Positions 23,501 to 36,110 of a stretch of DNA of 64,000 nucleotides are shown piece by piece. Numbering within the stretch: the stretch's first letter is position 1; each line of letters opens with the position of its first letter. The stretch lies in the NCBI RefSeq assembly GCF_050624435.1, contig NC_134540.1, forward strand, positions 102,081,739 through 102,145,738, in the 5' to 3' direction. Both the position numbers and the translations under genes were made by a program. This DNA is from Tenrec ecaudatus. Its lineage: Eukaryota; Chordata; Mammalia; Afrosoricida; Tenrecidae. The notes under the pieces are model-generated. The model did no database searches, was not told the DNA's origin, and was given only the letters and a program-made list of their open reading frames with translations.

Positions 23501-25602
23501 TTTGGTATACAAGACCAGAGCCCTATACAAAATCGCCGATCTCACTTATTTTGGTATGAGAGTTTCAATACCCAATTTAACACAATTTTAAGAGGGAAGC
23601 TGCTGAATGAAATTAATTGAACTTTAGGGTAGAGTTGAATAGCCAGTCTCTGTGCTCTGAATTTACCAGGTGCCTGGAACATAAAAACTCATGTGTGTTT
23701 GTTGCAGTCAAATGACAAAAACAGGGACTAAGTGAAAACTGGCCTACACCGAATGGTCTTTGCTTATATGCATTTTCCATAAAGCTAACTTCAAAAGGCT
23801 TAGGATGAAATTGAGTCAATAATCTGATAACTGTTTAGATAACAATTCAGAGAGAAATACATTTGTAAAATAGTTGAAAAGAGTAAAATTCAAATTTCAG
23901 GAATGGGAATAATCAGGCTTATGCACTGGGAAAGGCACTCTTGTTTTATTGGTAAGATTGGGGGTGAATAAGATATAGGTTATTTACATGTTTTTAAAGG
24001 TTTCTTTGTTTGTTGAGGTGAAAAGACCATAAAAGACTCATCGAGCTATATGGCTAAACTGTATTGTTCTGAAGTTATTTTGGTAGATCTGTATATTCTC
24101 TTGGCAAAACTGAATTTCCTAGTGGTCATGTTTGCCTCATAGCCATAACCTTTTCCTATTTACTCAGAGAGGATTGTTTTGAAGAGAGAGAGAAATAGAG
24201 AGATGGAGTGAGAAAGAGAAAGTGGAAATATATTTCCAAGGGGAGGGAGAGGAGCCAAAGATTACCATGTTGAGAGGTGGCAGTTTTTCCATGGAGAAAT
24301 TACTCAATGGTCTTGCCTTTGTCTACCCCCTAAGGCTAGAGCTGACTCGTTATAGTGTATTTAAAAATACTGAATTGGGCTTACCATATGGTTGAGAAGC
24401 TGAATATGATTGTTTTGACTCATTGCAGTGTACTATTTTGGCCTCTTGATTTTGTCTGTGTCATCAGATCCTTCTTTGACTTCAAAGGCCTCCTTTCTAG
24501 TGACAGCCTCCTGGATTGTTTTGGGTCCATTTTTACCTCTATCTTCTGCTGACTAGGTTTCTTAAAATGCTTCCTGGGCATTTAATTAAACATGCCCCCG
24601 TTGTGGTTCTAAGATGCCAGGTAGGCAATAGTTTCAGGCTCATGGGGAAATACACAGTTTGTAATTACGAGTAGCTAAACATTGGGAGGAACTTTAAAAT
24701 AAATGTTCCCTCTCTCTCTCTCTCTCTCTTTGAAAATTTTGTTTTGGCTCAAGGTGGAAGTTTCCAGCATAAATTAGTTGCTCGTTAGATAGTTGACCTC
24801 GATTAGATTCCCCACAACACATCGGCATTCTCCCCTTTCCCTTTTTCACAAAGCAGGGCTTTTAAGGAGGGAAAGTTCCTGATTTCTTCTACTTCCTCCT
24901 GCCGCCTTTGTCGTTGCTTCTTATCAAATACTGTCCTCTTGATCTCACATAATCGATTTTTCGGGAGAATGCTCTTGGGTGTTCATATTTATTTATGAGT
25001 CAATCTCTTATTTGACTGAATTTTATCCCTGAAAATGTTTTCAGTTCCAGGTCAAAAAGCTATCTTAGGGCCATCATCTGGAAGGTTCATCCAATCTCTG
25101 TTAGACGAGTCTGAAAGTCTGGCCTATTTTTTGTGAATTTGACTTTTTGTTTTGTATTTGTGTTGCATTTTGTCTAAGACTCTTTTGCGATCCCAGTAAG
25201 AGCCGTTGGTAATCTGAGCTCTCTGCTCTCTTTTGTTTCCTTCACACCTGACAGTCTTGAAAGTCTCTCTGTCCAAATTCCATATTTTAGAGTGAGGTTT
25301 AAAAGTATAGGTTCAAATAGCATAGTTACAAAATATGAAGTTTCTAATGAATTTTTAACATCTAGAAAGTACTTTTGTATTGGAACGTTTTTACTAGTAA
25401 TTACTAGAAATCCACCTTTAAACATCTAGAAACTAGTTTGAGACATATGATTATACATTAAAAAATACACAAATAAGCCCTTCTTACATGTTTGGACATT
25501 TTCCACCCTTCAGTTTCCCTTCCTGTACTCTTATTTCCCTTCAATTTTGGTCACAGAATACAAAGTGATCGATTTATGCCCGAAAGTCTTTTATTTTTCT
25601 TT
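23501..25602. other. Unassigned sequence
   Basis: It holds a GA-rich stretch at 24183-24222 and the CT microsatellite listed next. The rest is AT-rich unique-looking DNA with no supported gene. Confidence 0.3.
24709..24730. repeat. (CT)n microsatellite
   Basis: About eleven CT units without interruption. Confidence 0.9.
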
Positions 25603-25690
25603 TAAACGTTTTATTAGGGGCTCATACAACTCGTATCACAATCTGTACATACATCAATTGTATAAAGCACATCCATTGCCCTCATCATTT
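25603..25690 (-). mobile_element. Family B retroposon 3' end, short copy 1
   Basis: Antisense last ~85 bases: TTTTATTAGGGGCTCATAC, CACAATCTGTACATACATC, TATAAAGCACATCC, stopping at CATCATTTTC. Confidence 0.65.
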
Positions 25691-25691
25691 T

Positions 25692-25818
25692 CTTTTTTTT
25701 TTTTAATTTTATTAGGGACTCATACAACTCTGATCACAATCCACACATACATCAATTGTATAAAGCACATCCGTACATTCCTTGCCCCCATCATTTTCAA
25801 AGCATTTGCCCTCGCTTG
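25692..25818 (-). mobile_element. Family B retroposon 3' end, short copy 2
   Basis: A T-run (the reverse of a poly-A tail) followed by ATTTTATTAGGGACTCATAC and about 110 bases of the same family, again antisense. It lies head to tail with copy 1, and both read nearly the same through TATAAAGCACATCC. Confidence 0.65.
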
Positions 25819-28800
25819 AAAATCTTTTATCATCACTCTTTTATATCTTTTATAATAAAATATGTTATTTTATAAAAGGGGCTGTTGTGAAAATCATGGA
25901 AAAAAACACTTCGTATGTGCATTTTGATGATTAATAGACATATAAAGCTAATTATGGTGCATGTGCTCTTCAATGGAATGGACACATTTAAAATAACAGG
26001 GCTACATTTTAGTTATGGTTAGAATTAGAAGTGGTTTTGCATCAGTTCTATTTTTACATTTTAGTTCTATGGTTTACATGCTAAGAACACTAGTTCAAAA
26101 GAATGTTGATAAAGAAGATTTGCCACATTTTATTATATTCTCTGACATAACATATATATATTCATTCTCTCCTACTAAGCAGTTCTCTGTTTTTCATTGG
26201 CTACACACACTTGAATAAAAGTTGTGCTGGTTTCCAATTTGGTCTGGTGCTCTGTGATGCAATGAAACCCATCTCTCGATGGTGACAGCGTGCTGCTTTT
26301 CCTAGACCCCAATGTATGGCAAAGACACTATCCTACTGCTGCTAAGAACGCGGACCTCTGATGTCAGTCTGTTTCAGGGACCTTAACTGTCAGGCCCCAG
26401 GTCTCCCTTCCAAGCCCTGTATTCAACACCTAGCTTACGCAGAAGTATGAAAGCCTGGCTTCAAGAAAGGGCAAAGCTGAGACGTCATTCTAGCTCCAGC
26501 GCTTCTGTCGAGCTAGAATGTAGAGCCACAGACTCCAAAGCACTCACTCCAAGGGTTGATTATTCTCTAAGCAGACCAAGCTTTCCTCATGTTCTGTCCT
26601 TTCAGGCAGAGCCTTAACAGCCACGCTCCCGTTGCCAGGTGCCATCTCAGACCTTTCTGGGAAGTTCCATCCACAATACCCCTCCCTCCTCTGGCAGTTC
26701 CTGAGTGTCATTCTGCTGAGACCACTGAGATGGCGCACCCCTTGATACCGCAGGCCGATGGTGTCCATATATTTGTATTCTGTGATGTGGCCGATACAGA
26801 ATACCGCCATTGAAAAGAGGACTCTGCCTTTAAAAATACTCCTCTTGAATTTCTCAGTGAACTTCAAATATTTGGATTCTGCCTTAAGATGCTCCTCTGT
26901 CATTCTGGCCTAAAACCTAGAATACATTTGGTGTGCCACATGTTCAAGTTTGATGTTTTCTAATTAAAAAATTGATAATATCTATCAAGCTTGGTTTCTA
27001 ATAGGGATCATATATGTAAGTACATACATTCCTTAGTAGGATGGAGCCTGGGGAAAAGCTATCGGCAGTTCATGAATAATGCAGAATTTTGCTGTTTATC
27101 CCATTTCCATCTGTTGCGTGCATGGTATTTATGATATTCACAAGATAAACTGATAGGAGTGTGCGATCTGTTAATATGTGTATTTTTAAATCTTTAATTA
27201 CTGTTTTTATAGAAGAATGCTGTCAGGGACTCTGCCTCTAGGGTATGCAAATTATAAAATGAAATAGCAACTCAACACAACGCTGACATTTTTGAACATG
27301 CAAGCTTTTTGCTTCAAAGGCGTGATGCTTGTGCTGCATTTTACCCTGTCCCAAGATCTCAGCATGCTCTCTGCCGTCAGTTTGTGATTACATCTGAGAT
27401 GGTAACCAAGGAACACGGATTCACGTGCATGGTTCTCTCTTTCTCTTGCTGATCTTCTACTCAGATTCACTGCTTCTCAGTGGTTGTATGTTGGCCCAGT
27501 TGAATGATGATGGATTGCTTTTACTATTTCGAATGATATGCATCTTAGCCTTGGGAATTACCTGGGTGGATGAAATGAGGGTCCATAGAAAATAATAGGA
27601 AAACCATATATTTCTTCCACATAGGCTAAAGGCGCAGTCCCATCAAAGACTTTTCAAAAAATATATCTTTATATTAGAGGTTATCTGCCAAGTGGATTAT
27701 TGAAAAGTATTCCAGACAGAAAGCAGGCTACTTCTACACCCAGCAAAAAATCTCCAGTTCACTGTGTCCATAACCACGTCAATCAATTTCTCAAGATTCA
27801 CTATTGCCATTAGAAAAATGCAAGCTTCCGATTTCAAACCTCATTTTAGCCCAGGTATTTTTAAGAATCTTATACTGTAAACAATTGATTTTTACATTCA
27901 AAATATTTATTATAGGTTATTTTTTAAACCTGGCTCTCTTTCCTAAAGAAAAGTCTACAGTAAAAATGTTTGAATGTTTACTTTAGTTTCTTAAGCTGAA
28001 ATGTTTTCTTGGTAACTTGATTTCCTTTTTTCATTTGAGAATATTAAAGTAATTTGACACTGTGAGACCTGACTCCTTCTGTTTTGTCCCCCTTCCTGAC
28101 ACCTGGCATTCTGGAAAGGGATCAAGATGCTTGGTATTTTTGCGTTCCAATCTGAACCTCCTTGATGACTTTAATTTGTGACCATTTCTATCTCATGTTA
28201 CGGACAGGCAGACGTGCTGGTGTGCTCTAGGATACCTCGCACTTTTGTTTCCCACCCACACACTCATCCCACTTTGCACACCGTTACAGGAAGTACTTTT
28301 CCAGCAACATCGTTTTGGAGCTGTCAAATCCTAATATTCCTGGTCTGTGTTTCTGCGTGCCCAGGCATGTTTTGTGGTTACAGCTACAAATTAAATATGT
28401 TGCTTCTATTTGAACACTGGTTCATCCTGGATCGTTTGCAGGATCAACCTCTCTCATTTCTAGACCTCGGGTAGATCTCTTAGCTGATGCTGTTTCTGAG
28501 CAAAAAAACAAAAAACAACAAAAAAAAAACCCTTCAGCGGAACATCCAGTAGCTCTCCGGTTGGAGCATCTAGTGGACAGTCATGTACATTGCACCGTGT
28601 ATGTGCTGGCCATGGCTTGCAGTGATCTAGGAGCCACACCCAGCCTTCTCATTTCGAAGACTCTTCTTTTGTTGTTGTGGTCACACTGGATCATGATGTA
28701 AGCGCCAGCAGTTTGTTCCCAAAAGGTCCTTCAGCTGCCCTAAACCCATACTTGGGGAAGAGATGGAAATGTGTTTGTCTGTCCCTTGTCAGGCCACGGC

Positions 28801-29424
28801 TTAAGATATTTCTTTACTGCTCAGCGACATACCTGGTTCCTCTCTTCCCCTTCACCTCTGGGGCCCCTTTATGTTCTCTGCAGTCCAGAGACTCGACTTT
28901 AGGGCCCTCCTTCCCCCTGGAAGAGCAGCCCAGACCACCTTTCCCTCACTACCATCAGATTTGCATCTTTTTTTTTCCTCTCAGAAGGACAAAATCAAAC
29001 TAACTTGTACCGGATTATTGACTTTCTTTTTTATAGAACATGCCAACGTGATCTACACTACTTCCCTGTGTTAGCATCGCTTGGCTCTTACACCTTGTGA
29101 CCTAATAACCCTGGCTTTCTTATGCTAAAACACATGTCACTTCCCTGAACTGTTTATTACAGGAACACCCCCTCCACTCACATGTAGTTTACGTAAGAAG
29201 GCAGTTGCCATGCTCAAATGTCTCTGTCCCTTTTCCTGTGTTTTCCTTGAAGTGAGGCAGGTAGTTGGGCTGGGTGGGAGTTGATCTGTTCATCCAGACA
29301 AAATCTGCACTGAGGCCTTTGAATAAAAGGGACAGATGTAATGGAGGAAAGAGGGGGTGACTTCCATAGGCAAATGGAACGAAGTGGGTGAAGAAGGAAT
29401 TTTTGGACAACGATACTAAGGGCT
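25819..29424. other. Unassigned sequence
   Basis: About 3.6 kb with no repeat I recognise. The minus-strand frame at 26544-26903 (119 codons) crosses a moderately CpG-bearing stretch, but shows no known domain or convincing splice sites. An A-rich run at 28500-28529 may be the tail of an unrecognised retroposon. Confidence 0.3.
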
Positions 29425-29566
29425 AGGCCTTGGTCTGCTAGTTACAAAGTCATTTGTTCAAACTCACTTGTTGCTCTAAGGGAGAAGATGGGTGCTGGCT
29501 GATACCATCAAGATTTCTAGTCTTGGATAGGATCATTTGAGTTGAAATCCACTTGACAGTGGGTGT
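29425..29566 (+). mobile_element. AfroSINE, diverged
   Basis: Sense copy: TGGTCTGCTAGTTACAAAGTCATTTGTTCAAACTC for the tRNA-like half, AAGGGAGAAGATGGGTGCTGG in the middle, then GAGTTGAAATCCACTTGACAGTGGG for the tail. Confidence 0.65.
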
Positions 29567-30734
29567 AAAATAATGGGAGGACTCAGACTGCTGTTTGGCC
29601 CACAGAGTTAAACATAAATACACTTTGGTGAGGTCCTAGGAAACCTGGTTTAGAAATTGATGAGGATTACCCTTTTGGAAAATGCTGACATAGATTTAGT
29701 TTATATTCTGTTGTATTCTTCTGGGTAAATTTTGAGTAGTGCACACACCCCCAAAAGTGTGTGGTTCTCAGAGGACTGGAGACCTCACCCAATTTATAAA
29801 TGTTAATGCCATGTAAATTCAGGCCTTACTTTGAACAAAATGACCCAACTTCTACTCAGCAGCAAATCTTTCATCCCAATCACCTTTTCTTTCTGTACTT
29901 GCAGCTTTTAAATCCTTGAAAAGGCCCCAAGTCTTTTTTTACAATTAAATAAGGACTGTATTCACCTTTTCCAACTCACCAACAAAATCCACTTAAAGTC
30001 ACATTCAGCAATGGATCTTCTTTATAACCTGGGAGCTGTCTGCGTATATCCCTTCCCACCCCGTGTAGTTAGGCTAGTTGATCTGATAAAAATTACTTCT
30101 CTAATTAAGTGGTAGCAAATACATGTTTAATTAGTGGCTTTTATCTGATTGTCTTCAAATTTTAATGGGGGGAGGGTGAATGATCTCATTGAATTACATT
30201 GTGTTTGCCATAATGCAAACTTGCACTAAAACGTCTGTTAATTGATAGAAAAAAATGAGGAATTGCAACGTAACCACAAGAAAAAAAATTAGTTCAAGAA
30301 TTATGCTTAAAAGCAAAGTGGGAAAATATTTTAAATTAGATTTTAAAATAGAATTTTAAAAATGCAATCATCCTAGATTTGAGACTTCTAGATTTCAAAT
30401 GCAATTTGCATAATTTAATTATACTAATGTTCTTTTATTGGTCTCCTTCTTTATACGAATCAATAATTTACTTAATTGACTTTGAGGGAGGTAATGACTC
30501 GAGTGTATTGGGAAGAGGGAACTTCCTAGTGACTGTCTAGGCCATCCATGTCTCAGCCCACAGGAAATGACTTGCTTCCTTCATAAAGTTTTAAAGCGAG
30601 TTATTCAAGACTTTACTATTTTCTTACTAAAATCTCTTTTAAAAAACCCTACATTACCAATTCTGAAATTTGGAAATATGTATTTTAAAGAAATAGACTC
30701 TTTTGTCAACACAGCATTTTGAAAGCTGACTCAC
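29567..30734. other. Unassigned AT-rich sequence with homeodomain-type motifs
   Basis: The section 30080-30480 carries several TAATTA-type cores (for example TCTAATTAAG, GTTTAATTAG) and an ATGCAAA octamer half, in unique-looking DNA. Such clusters are common in developmental enhancers but also arise by chance in AT-rich sequence. Confidence 0.25.
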
Positions 30735-30906
30735 TTCATACTCTACTATAGAATATATTGTAGATGCTCAGTATAGAAGCATAATGCTATGGAAACAGAA
30801 ACACATTTATAATGGTATTTTTCATACTCTACTATAGAATATATTGTGGATGCACACTATAGAAGCAGAATGCTATGAAAACAGAAGTAAATTTATAATG
30901 GTATTT
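30735..30906 (+). repeat. Tandem duplication, two 86-base units
   Basis: Unit 1 (30735-30820) and unit 2 (30821-30906) both begin TTCATACTCTACTATAGAATA and end ATTTATAATGGTATTT, with a few substitutions. The units are adjacent with no spacer. The sequence is not a known microsatellite or satellite. Confidence 0.9.
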
Positions 30907-30929
30907 TTTTAAGCAAAAGGTAATTAAAA

Positions 30930-30990
30930 AATTATCAAGGGTTCATGAGGGAGGGAGGGAGGAGGGAGGGAGGGGAGGTTTATAAAGTCA
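30930..30990 (+). mobile_element. Family B fragment with GGGA-rich tract
   Basis: ATTATCAAGGGTTCATGAGG followed by repeated GGGAGGGAGG matches the purine tract of the family B 3' section at 3772-3820. The section after the tract is missing. Confidence 0.5.
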
Positions 30991-33130
30991 GCAACAGTCC
31001 TAATGCTAAGATGATCAAATTTAATTCTGTGAAAGCCTCAAAAATATTTTCCCCAACACAGCATATATTATCTAGCATATAGGAATGTTTTCCATTTGAT
31101 ATTAACAATAAGCTAGTGGCGACTGAAAAAAATAGCCCTGTAATTTATTATTCTGCCCTATGACCCTCATGCATACTTACCACAGTCCCAGAAAACTAGA
31201 TGTTGTGTCATGATTGCATGTTTTGTTGTTGTTGTTAACTATAGTCATGTCCTTGCAGGTGACTGGAAAACAAATGGTGCCAACCTGTGCATTCTGCCGT
31301 TAATCAATGGGTGCGCACGTACACGTGCTATGGCTAGCCTGCATGTTTTAGGGACCAGGGAAGCTTTCTCTGTTGCACTATGAGAAGACACAACTGTTTT
31401 TATAGTTGGTCACTAGTAAAAGAAAGAAGAAATATTGCTACTGGTTATTTTCAATCTTTACTTCTAAGAGGCTATTTGTTATATAGTATTACCTTACCTT
31501 CAGGAAGTTAGATTGCAGCAATAACAGCTTATTATTTTTTGAACGCCTTCTGCCTTGCGTCATACTCCCTGCAGTTAAAGTCAGTGCTACATTATTCCAC
31601 CTGTGGAGCATAGAAAATTCAGAATCTTTTAAGTCTTGTGTAAGAGCCCGGAGTGAGTGGGAGGAGGAAGGGAGACTCCTTGCTTACTGTTTCTATTAAT
31701 GGTGGTGATATGGTTTGGAAAAGGATAATGGTAGTAATGATTACACATGAGGGACTCAGTTAATGTCACTGAGTTGTTAACGTGAAAATTATTGCAATGG
31801 CAAATGTTTTATATCTATCTATCATCTATCTATCTATCTATATTTCTCACACATAAAAAATAATCAGAGAGGTTTTATGTTATACCTGGAAAACATTCTC
31901 AGTGATGCAGTAGAAGAATTAACCATTACTTTTCATATGGTAACTGCTTCATTTTGTATTATTAAGTGATTTCTCTTTTTCTTTTCCTGTGAACTGTTTA
32001 TATAGAATGAGTTCTATTACTAATCCCTTAAGCAAATTTATTTCTCACTGATTTCCCCCCCCCCCCAACTAATTCTCTATTCCAGGCTTGTAGTAGAGAT
32101 GGATTCAAATGTGTCCCAGTTATAGTTCATAGCCAGGGAGATTGCCCACCAGATTTTAAACGTTAGACTCCTCACATTAAACTTTCCTCAGAAGACGCCT
32201 GATAAAGAAGACATTCTTTCCATTATTTTCACTGTGTGGTCTTTGCAGGGCTGTTGTTTATCTCTGCCCACACCTTCAGCCTGTCAGGGTTGTTCTGAAT
32301 TGAAACAGCCCCCTCCAAATGCAGTTGACAGCCCACCCACTCATGCTATCAACGAAGTGAGTGCGGTCTTTGAGTGTCATCAGTGAGAATGAAGTCCGAT
32401 TCATCAAGCAAAATGTTCTCAGCCTGGTAGAAGGGAAAACATCTCCAATAAGAATGAGGAGACCTGCCTTCTATACTCCATAGCTGATTGACCACTGGCA
32501 TATTTATCCAGCTTCCTTTTTCCTAATGTGCAATATCAGAATGAGGCCCTTTCCCCACCCCTTAGGGACCTTGGGTAATTCTCCCTCACACATTTTTCAA
32601 GTACCAGTTAGCCTTGTTTATTACATAAAGCAGTGTACAAAACTTGAGGAGATCAATGAAAAAGGCTACTACCTTTCAAGAATCAAATATAGAGTGGAAA
32701 AATGCATGCACTAATGTAGCATTTTATAGTTTTAAAAACTAGTATATGTGTTCATATGTGGTTTTTACATAAATATGTGTAACTAATAAAACATAAATGA
32801 AAGTATGTATATACAGCCATGCAGATTGATGTATGTATCTAGAAATACACACATACAGCTATTAGAGACCATTTCACTGACTTTGACTTTTAGCAAGCTC
32901 ATGTGCACTAGGAGGTAGAATTCTCCAAGGAAAGTTTTAGGTTCTGACCTTTTGGAAGCAGACAGCCAGCCTTTCAAGGCATTTCTAGATGGCTACTAAC
33001 CTTTAAACTTTCAGCCAATCATGAAGCACTGTACACCGTATCAGGGACTCTTCTGTATATCTATATACGTGTACGCATGTATGTCTGGGTTTCTATGTGT
33101 GCTTTCATTGAGTCCTCGCCCGCACCTAAG
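30991..33130. other. Unassigned sequence
   Basis: It includes an (ATCT)n microsatellite, a C-run at 32056-32066 and AT-rich DNA. No gene is supported. The frame at 32526-32714 has no other signal. Confidence 0.3.
31812..31842. repeat. (ATCT)n microsatellite
   Basis: About seven ATCT units with one interruption (ATC). Confidence 0.9.
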
Positions 33131-33840
33131 ACAGACTTAGTGCGTCCACAATAAAATCCTTAGACTGCATGCTCTTACGTGAAACGGAGCTTTCTGTGTT
33201 CGCTGTTGCCTCCTGCAGTGCAGCTTGGAATTCTTCCATTCGTAGCTGCTCAATGGGAAGTAGACAAACACTGACCTACTCTTTTGGATACAGGGCTCCG
33301 TGCATTTTTCCCAGTGTTGTTGGTTTAATTGTTCTTTTTCTGTTGTTGTTGCAAATAGAATCCTTCAGTATTATAACTCTAGGCTAATTATTCTTCATCG
33401 CTTTCAGCTTGAGAAATGTTGAATGTGGTCTCCGTGAACGTTCTGTTCGGCTCTCTTCCTTTGCTGTCCCCCCTCTGTTCTAGCTATCCCACCTTCGTGA
33501 GCCCTCACAGTCTCTGCTGACATGCATTTGGTTCTTTCCTCTGTTCTTTTTCATGTTATTTCACTTTCATTCTGTGTGATATCCTTGAAGTTATCTCACA
33601 ACTCATCAGGTCTTCAGTGTTCAGTACGTCAGATCTAGTCTTTCAGTGATCTCTGAACTTAATTTGGGTTATATTCAAGGTCACACTTGATTCTTGTGAA
33701 CTTGTTTCAATATTCTTCGGCTTCCATTTGAATTGGTATAAGAGCAATTGATGGTCTCTTTTGCATTCAGCCCCTGGACTTGTTGTAGCTGATGATATTG
33801 ACGTCTTCATTAACTCCTTCCACAAGTGTAGTTGATTTCA
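33131..33840 (-). mobile_element. RTE-clade LINE, ORF fragment
   Basis: Antisense fragment upstream of the reverse transcriptase core. Blocks include CAGTGCAGCTTGGAATTCTTCC, AATCCTTCAGTATTATAACTC, TTTCAGCTTGAGAAATG, CACAACTCATCAGGTCTTC, GGTTATATTCAAGGTCACAC and CAATTGATGGTCTCTTTTGC. The section 33175-33345 is poorly conserved. The frame is not intact. Confidence 0.55.
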
Positions 33841-33884
33841 TTTTTGTAATTATATCTATTAGACACAATATGGAATAATTCATT

Positions 33885-33932
33885 TTCCCCTATAGGTTTG
33901 TTATGAGTCAGAATCAACAACAGTGGCATTTT
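33885..33932 (+). mobile_element. AfroSINE or RTE tail fragment
   Basis: CTATAGGTTTGTTATGAGTCAGAATCAAC is the tail region shared by AfroSINE and the RTE LINE. It directly follows the antisense RTE fragment, in the opposite orientation. Confidence 0.4.
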
Positions 33933-35531
33933 TTAAGTGCTATGTTACAGGTACAGTCTGTGGAAGGCTCAATAGGCACCTTGAAAGAAGAGAATTTGGG
34001 TGGTGAAGGAGGAAAAGGGGAATCTTAAATAGGGATGAAGCATGTACTAAAGTTTGGAAGATGGCACATTATGAAAAACTAAACAATCTTACATGAACCT
34101 TATGTAACGTTTACAAAGGTAAGTAGTAAAATAAATAGGAAGTGTCTGGATGGGATGGACTTACACAGGGGCTACACTCATGAGCTCAAGCACAGTAACA
34201 ATTGTGAAGCTGGTGGGCAGCAATTTCCTTTTCAGCAACATAAACAGTAACTGTATGCATTGTCCTCCAGAAATGGAATTACAAGGATCAAGTCAAATGT
34301 ACTCTTTCATCATGTGAGGTTAAAGCATTGACAGTGTGTGCATTGAGCATCCCCCGCCCTTGAAGGATTGGGGAACATGAGCTAATACAAGGTAGTACAT
34401 GAAGAAATCCACACTTTGGAAAAATTAGGGTGATTATTATGTATAAAACAATTTATAGCATGAAGTCACAGGCCTCTTGAAACCTTCTAGACATGGAATG
34501 ACAATAGGCAAATAAAAGATGAAGGCGATGAAGAAGAAGAAGAGGAGGAGGAAGAATAAAATTTCAGATTTAAGGAATCTTTTGAAGAACTTGTTAATAA
34601 TAAGAATTTGAATTCGGATTTGGGATTCTGGCTCCACTACAAACTTTGTTACCTAGATAATTGTTTATCCTTACCAAAATCATAGTAGCACCAAATTGAC
34701 TGGGTTATTTTGAAGATACATGAAGTAATTTACATGAAGCTGATCTTAATCCCTTACCTGGAATTTGGTAAACCTTCATTAAATGCTATTATTTATATTT
34801 TCTATTATTAGTTATAGCAAGAGGGAAGGTCAGGTTTAATCAGTGCATTCTTCTATGTGAGGATATTAATTCCTTGAAAGAAAATTCTGCATTAATCCTA
34901 GGCACTAGACCATATTAACTAATAAGTAATCAATACCTGCCTTCTCTCTGGACAAACTTTATTTTAATTTGGCTGGATAATTTCTACCCACATGTGATAT
35001 TAGTGACTCATAACAAAGATAATAAAACTGAGAACCTCCTACACATCTTTAAAAGTCTTTGCTAAAAGATTTATAATAGTGGAATAGTGTCTCGTTCTGC
35101 AATTTGTACCTGCTCGTTACATTATTTAGGACCTTTATCGTTGTCACAAGGTCCCGGAAAGGCAGAAATGGTTCTTGCTCAACCTGTAATGGAAATATCT
35201 GTCCGATGAAGTCCACCAAGGGGTGGTGTGGAAAGTTCTGGAGATTTGCTTTCGTAAAGATTGCAGCCAAGAGAACTGCATGGACTACTACTCTGTAACG
35301 TATGGGTTCTACTCTGTAACGTATGGGATCCCCATGAGAGTAGAGTTTATGGAAATGAAGTTTCTTTATACAATTAGTTTTATTCCTATCAGTATATTTG
35401 GACTTCGACTTAAGAGGATAACTTAGGCTTTCCTGGTGTCACCTTACTTTCCGAGGTTGGTGAAGAGTGAGGGCAAATTTGCTCCATGAACTTAAACATT
35501 TAATCCCTACGAAGAAGCTAAGAAGGCCTCT
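33933..35531. other. Unassigned sequence
   Basis: It has a GAAGAAGAAGAAGAGGAGGAGG purine run at about 34532-34555 and the short tandem repeat listed next. No gene is supported. Confidence 0.3.
35288..35327 (+). repeat. Short tandem duplication, 21-base period
   Basis: CTACTCTGTAACGTATGGG occurs twice with a 21-base period. Confidence 0.85.
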
Positions 35532-36110
35532 TGTTGCGTCATGTGCAATCAAGTGGCCTCAGACAGATAAGGAGCCTTGTAGCTCAGAACAAAGCAAAGC
35601 TGGCTCCTGTACCACGCTCACGGTTATGCTCGAGCCCATGGTTGCGGCTGTGTTTGTTTGTTTGTTTACCAAGTATGATGTTCTTTTTCAGAGACTAGCA
35701 TGTTCAATATTTTTTGCCAACAACCTACTTGAATGGAATCAAGTATTCTGCAGTCTTCCCTATTCATTGTCTAACTGTTAAATGGATGTAAAGGGAACGA
35801 AAACACCGTGGCTTGCATTGGCACACGTCGTCTTCCCAGTGACAGCCTTGCTGTATCCACAACACGGTCAAGCAAGCTTGGGTGGCACATTCACCTAGTC
35901 CATAGCCTTGTTTGTTTCCTGGACTGCTGCTTCCAAGAGTATTAACTGTGCTCCGAGGAAAGGGACGTCCTGGATGCTGTCAATCTGTGACCCATTTATC
36001 ATGATGTCTCCCGGTCAAGTTGTGAGAGTTTGGGTTGTTTTTCCATACATATAATTTACATGAGTTGTAATTCCTAGAGAAGGTTCTAGTTCTTTTAACC
36101 ATGTCATATA
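35532..36110 (-). mobile_element. RTE-clade LINE, 3' section
   Basis: Antisense. It starts at the tail (TTGTTGCGTCATGTGCAATC, AGCTCAGAACAAAGC) and reads upstream through GTTATGCTCGAGCCCATGG, ACCAAGTATGATGTTC, CTTCCCTATTCATTGTCTAAC, GGACTGCTGCTTCCAAGAG and TTATCATGATGTCTCC. It covers the same part of the LINE as 23205-23500 but extends further. GTTTGTTTGTTTGTTT at 35655 is a small slippage expansion. Confidence 0.65.

Noticed and set aside
26544..26903. 119-codon minus-strand frame
   Set aside because: Open but without known motif, promoter or splice evidence. Not enough to call a gene.
30735..30906. Possible CRISPR-like direct repeats
   Set aside because: Only two large adjacent units without spacers, in a mammalian setting. 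It is a simple tandem duplication.
34532..34558. Purine run that translates as acidic or lysine-rich repeats
   Set aside because: GAA and GAG simple repeat, no gene context.
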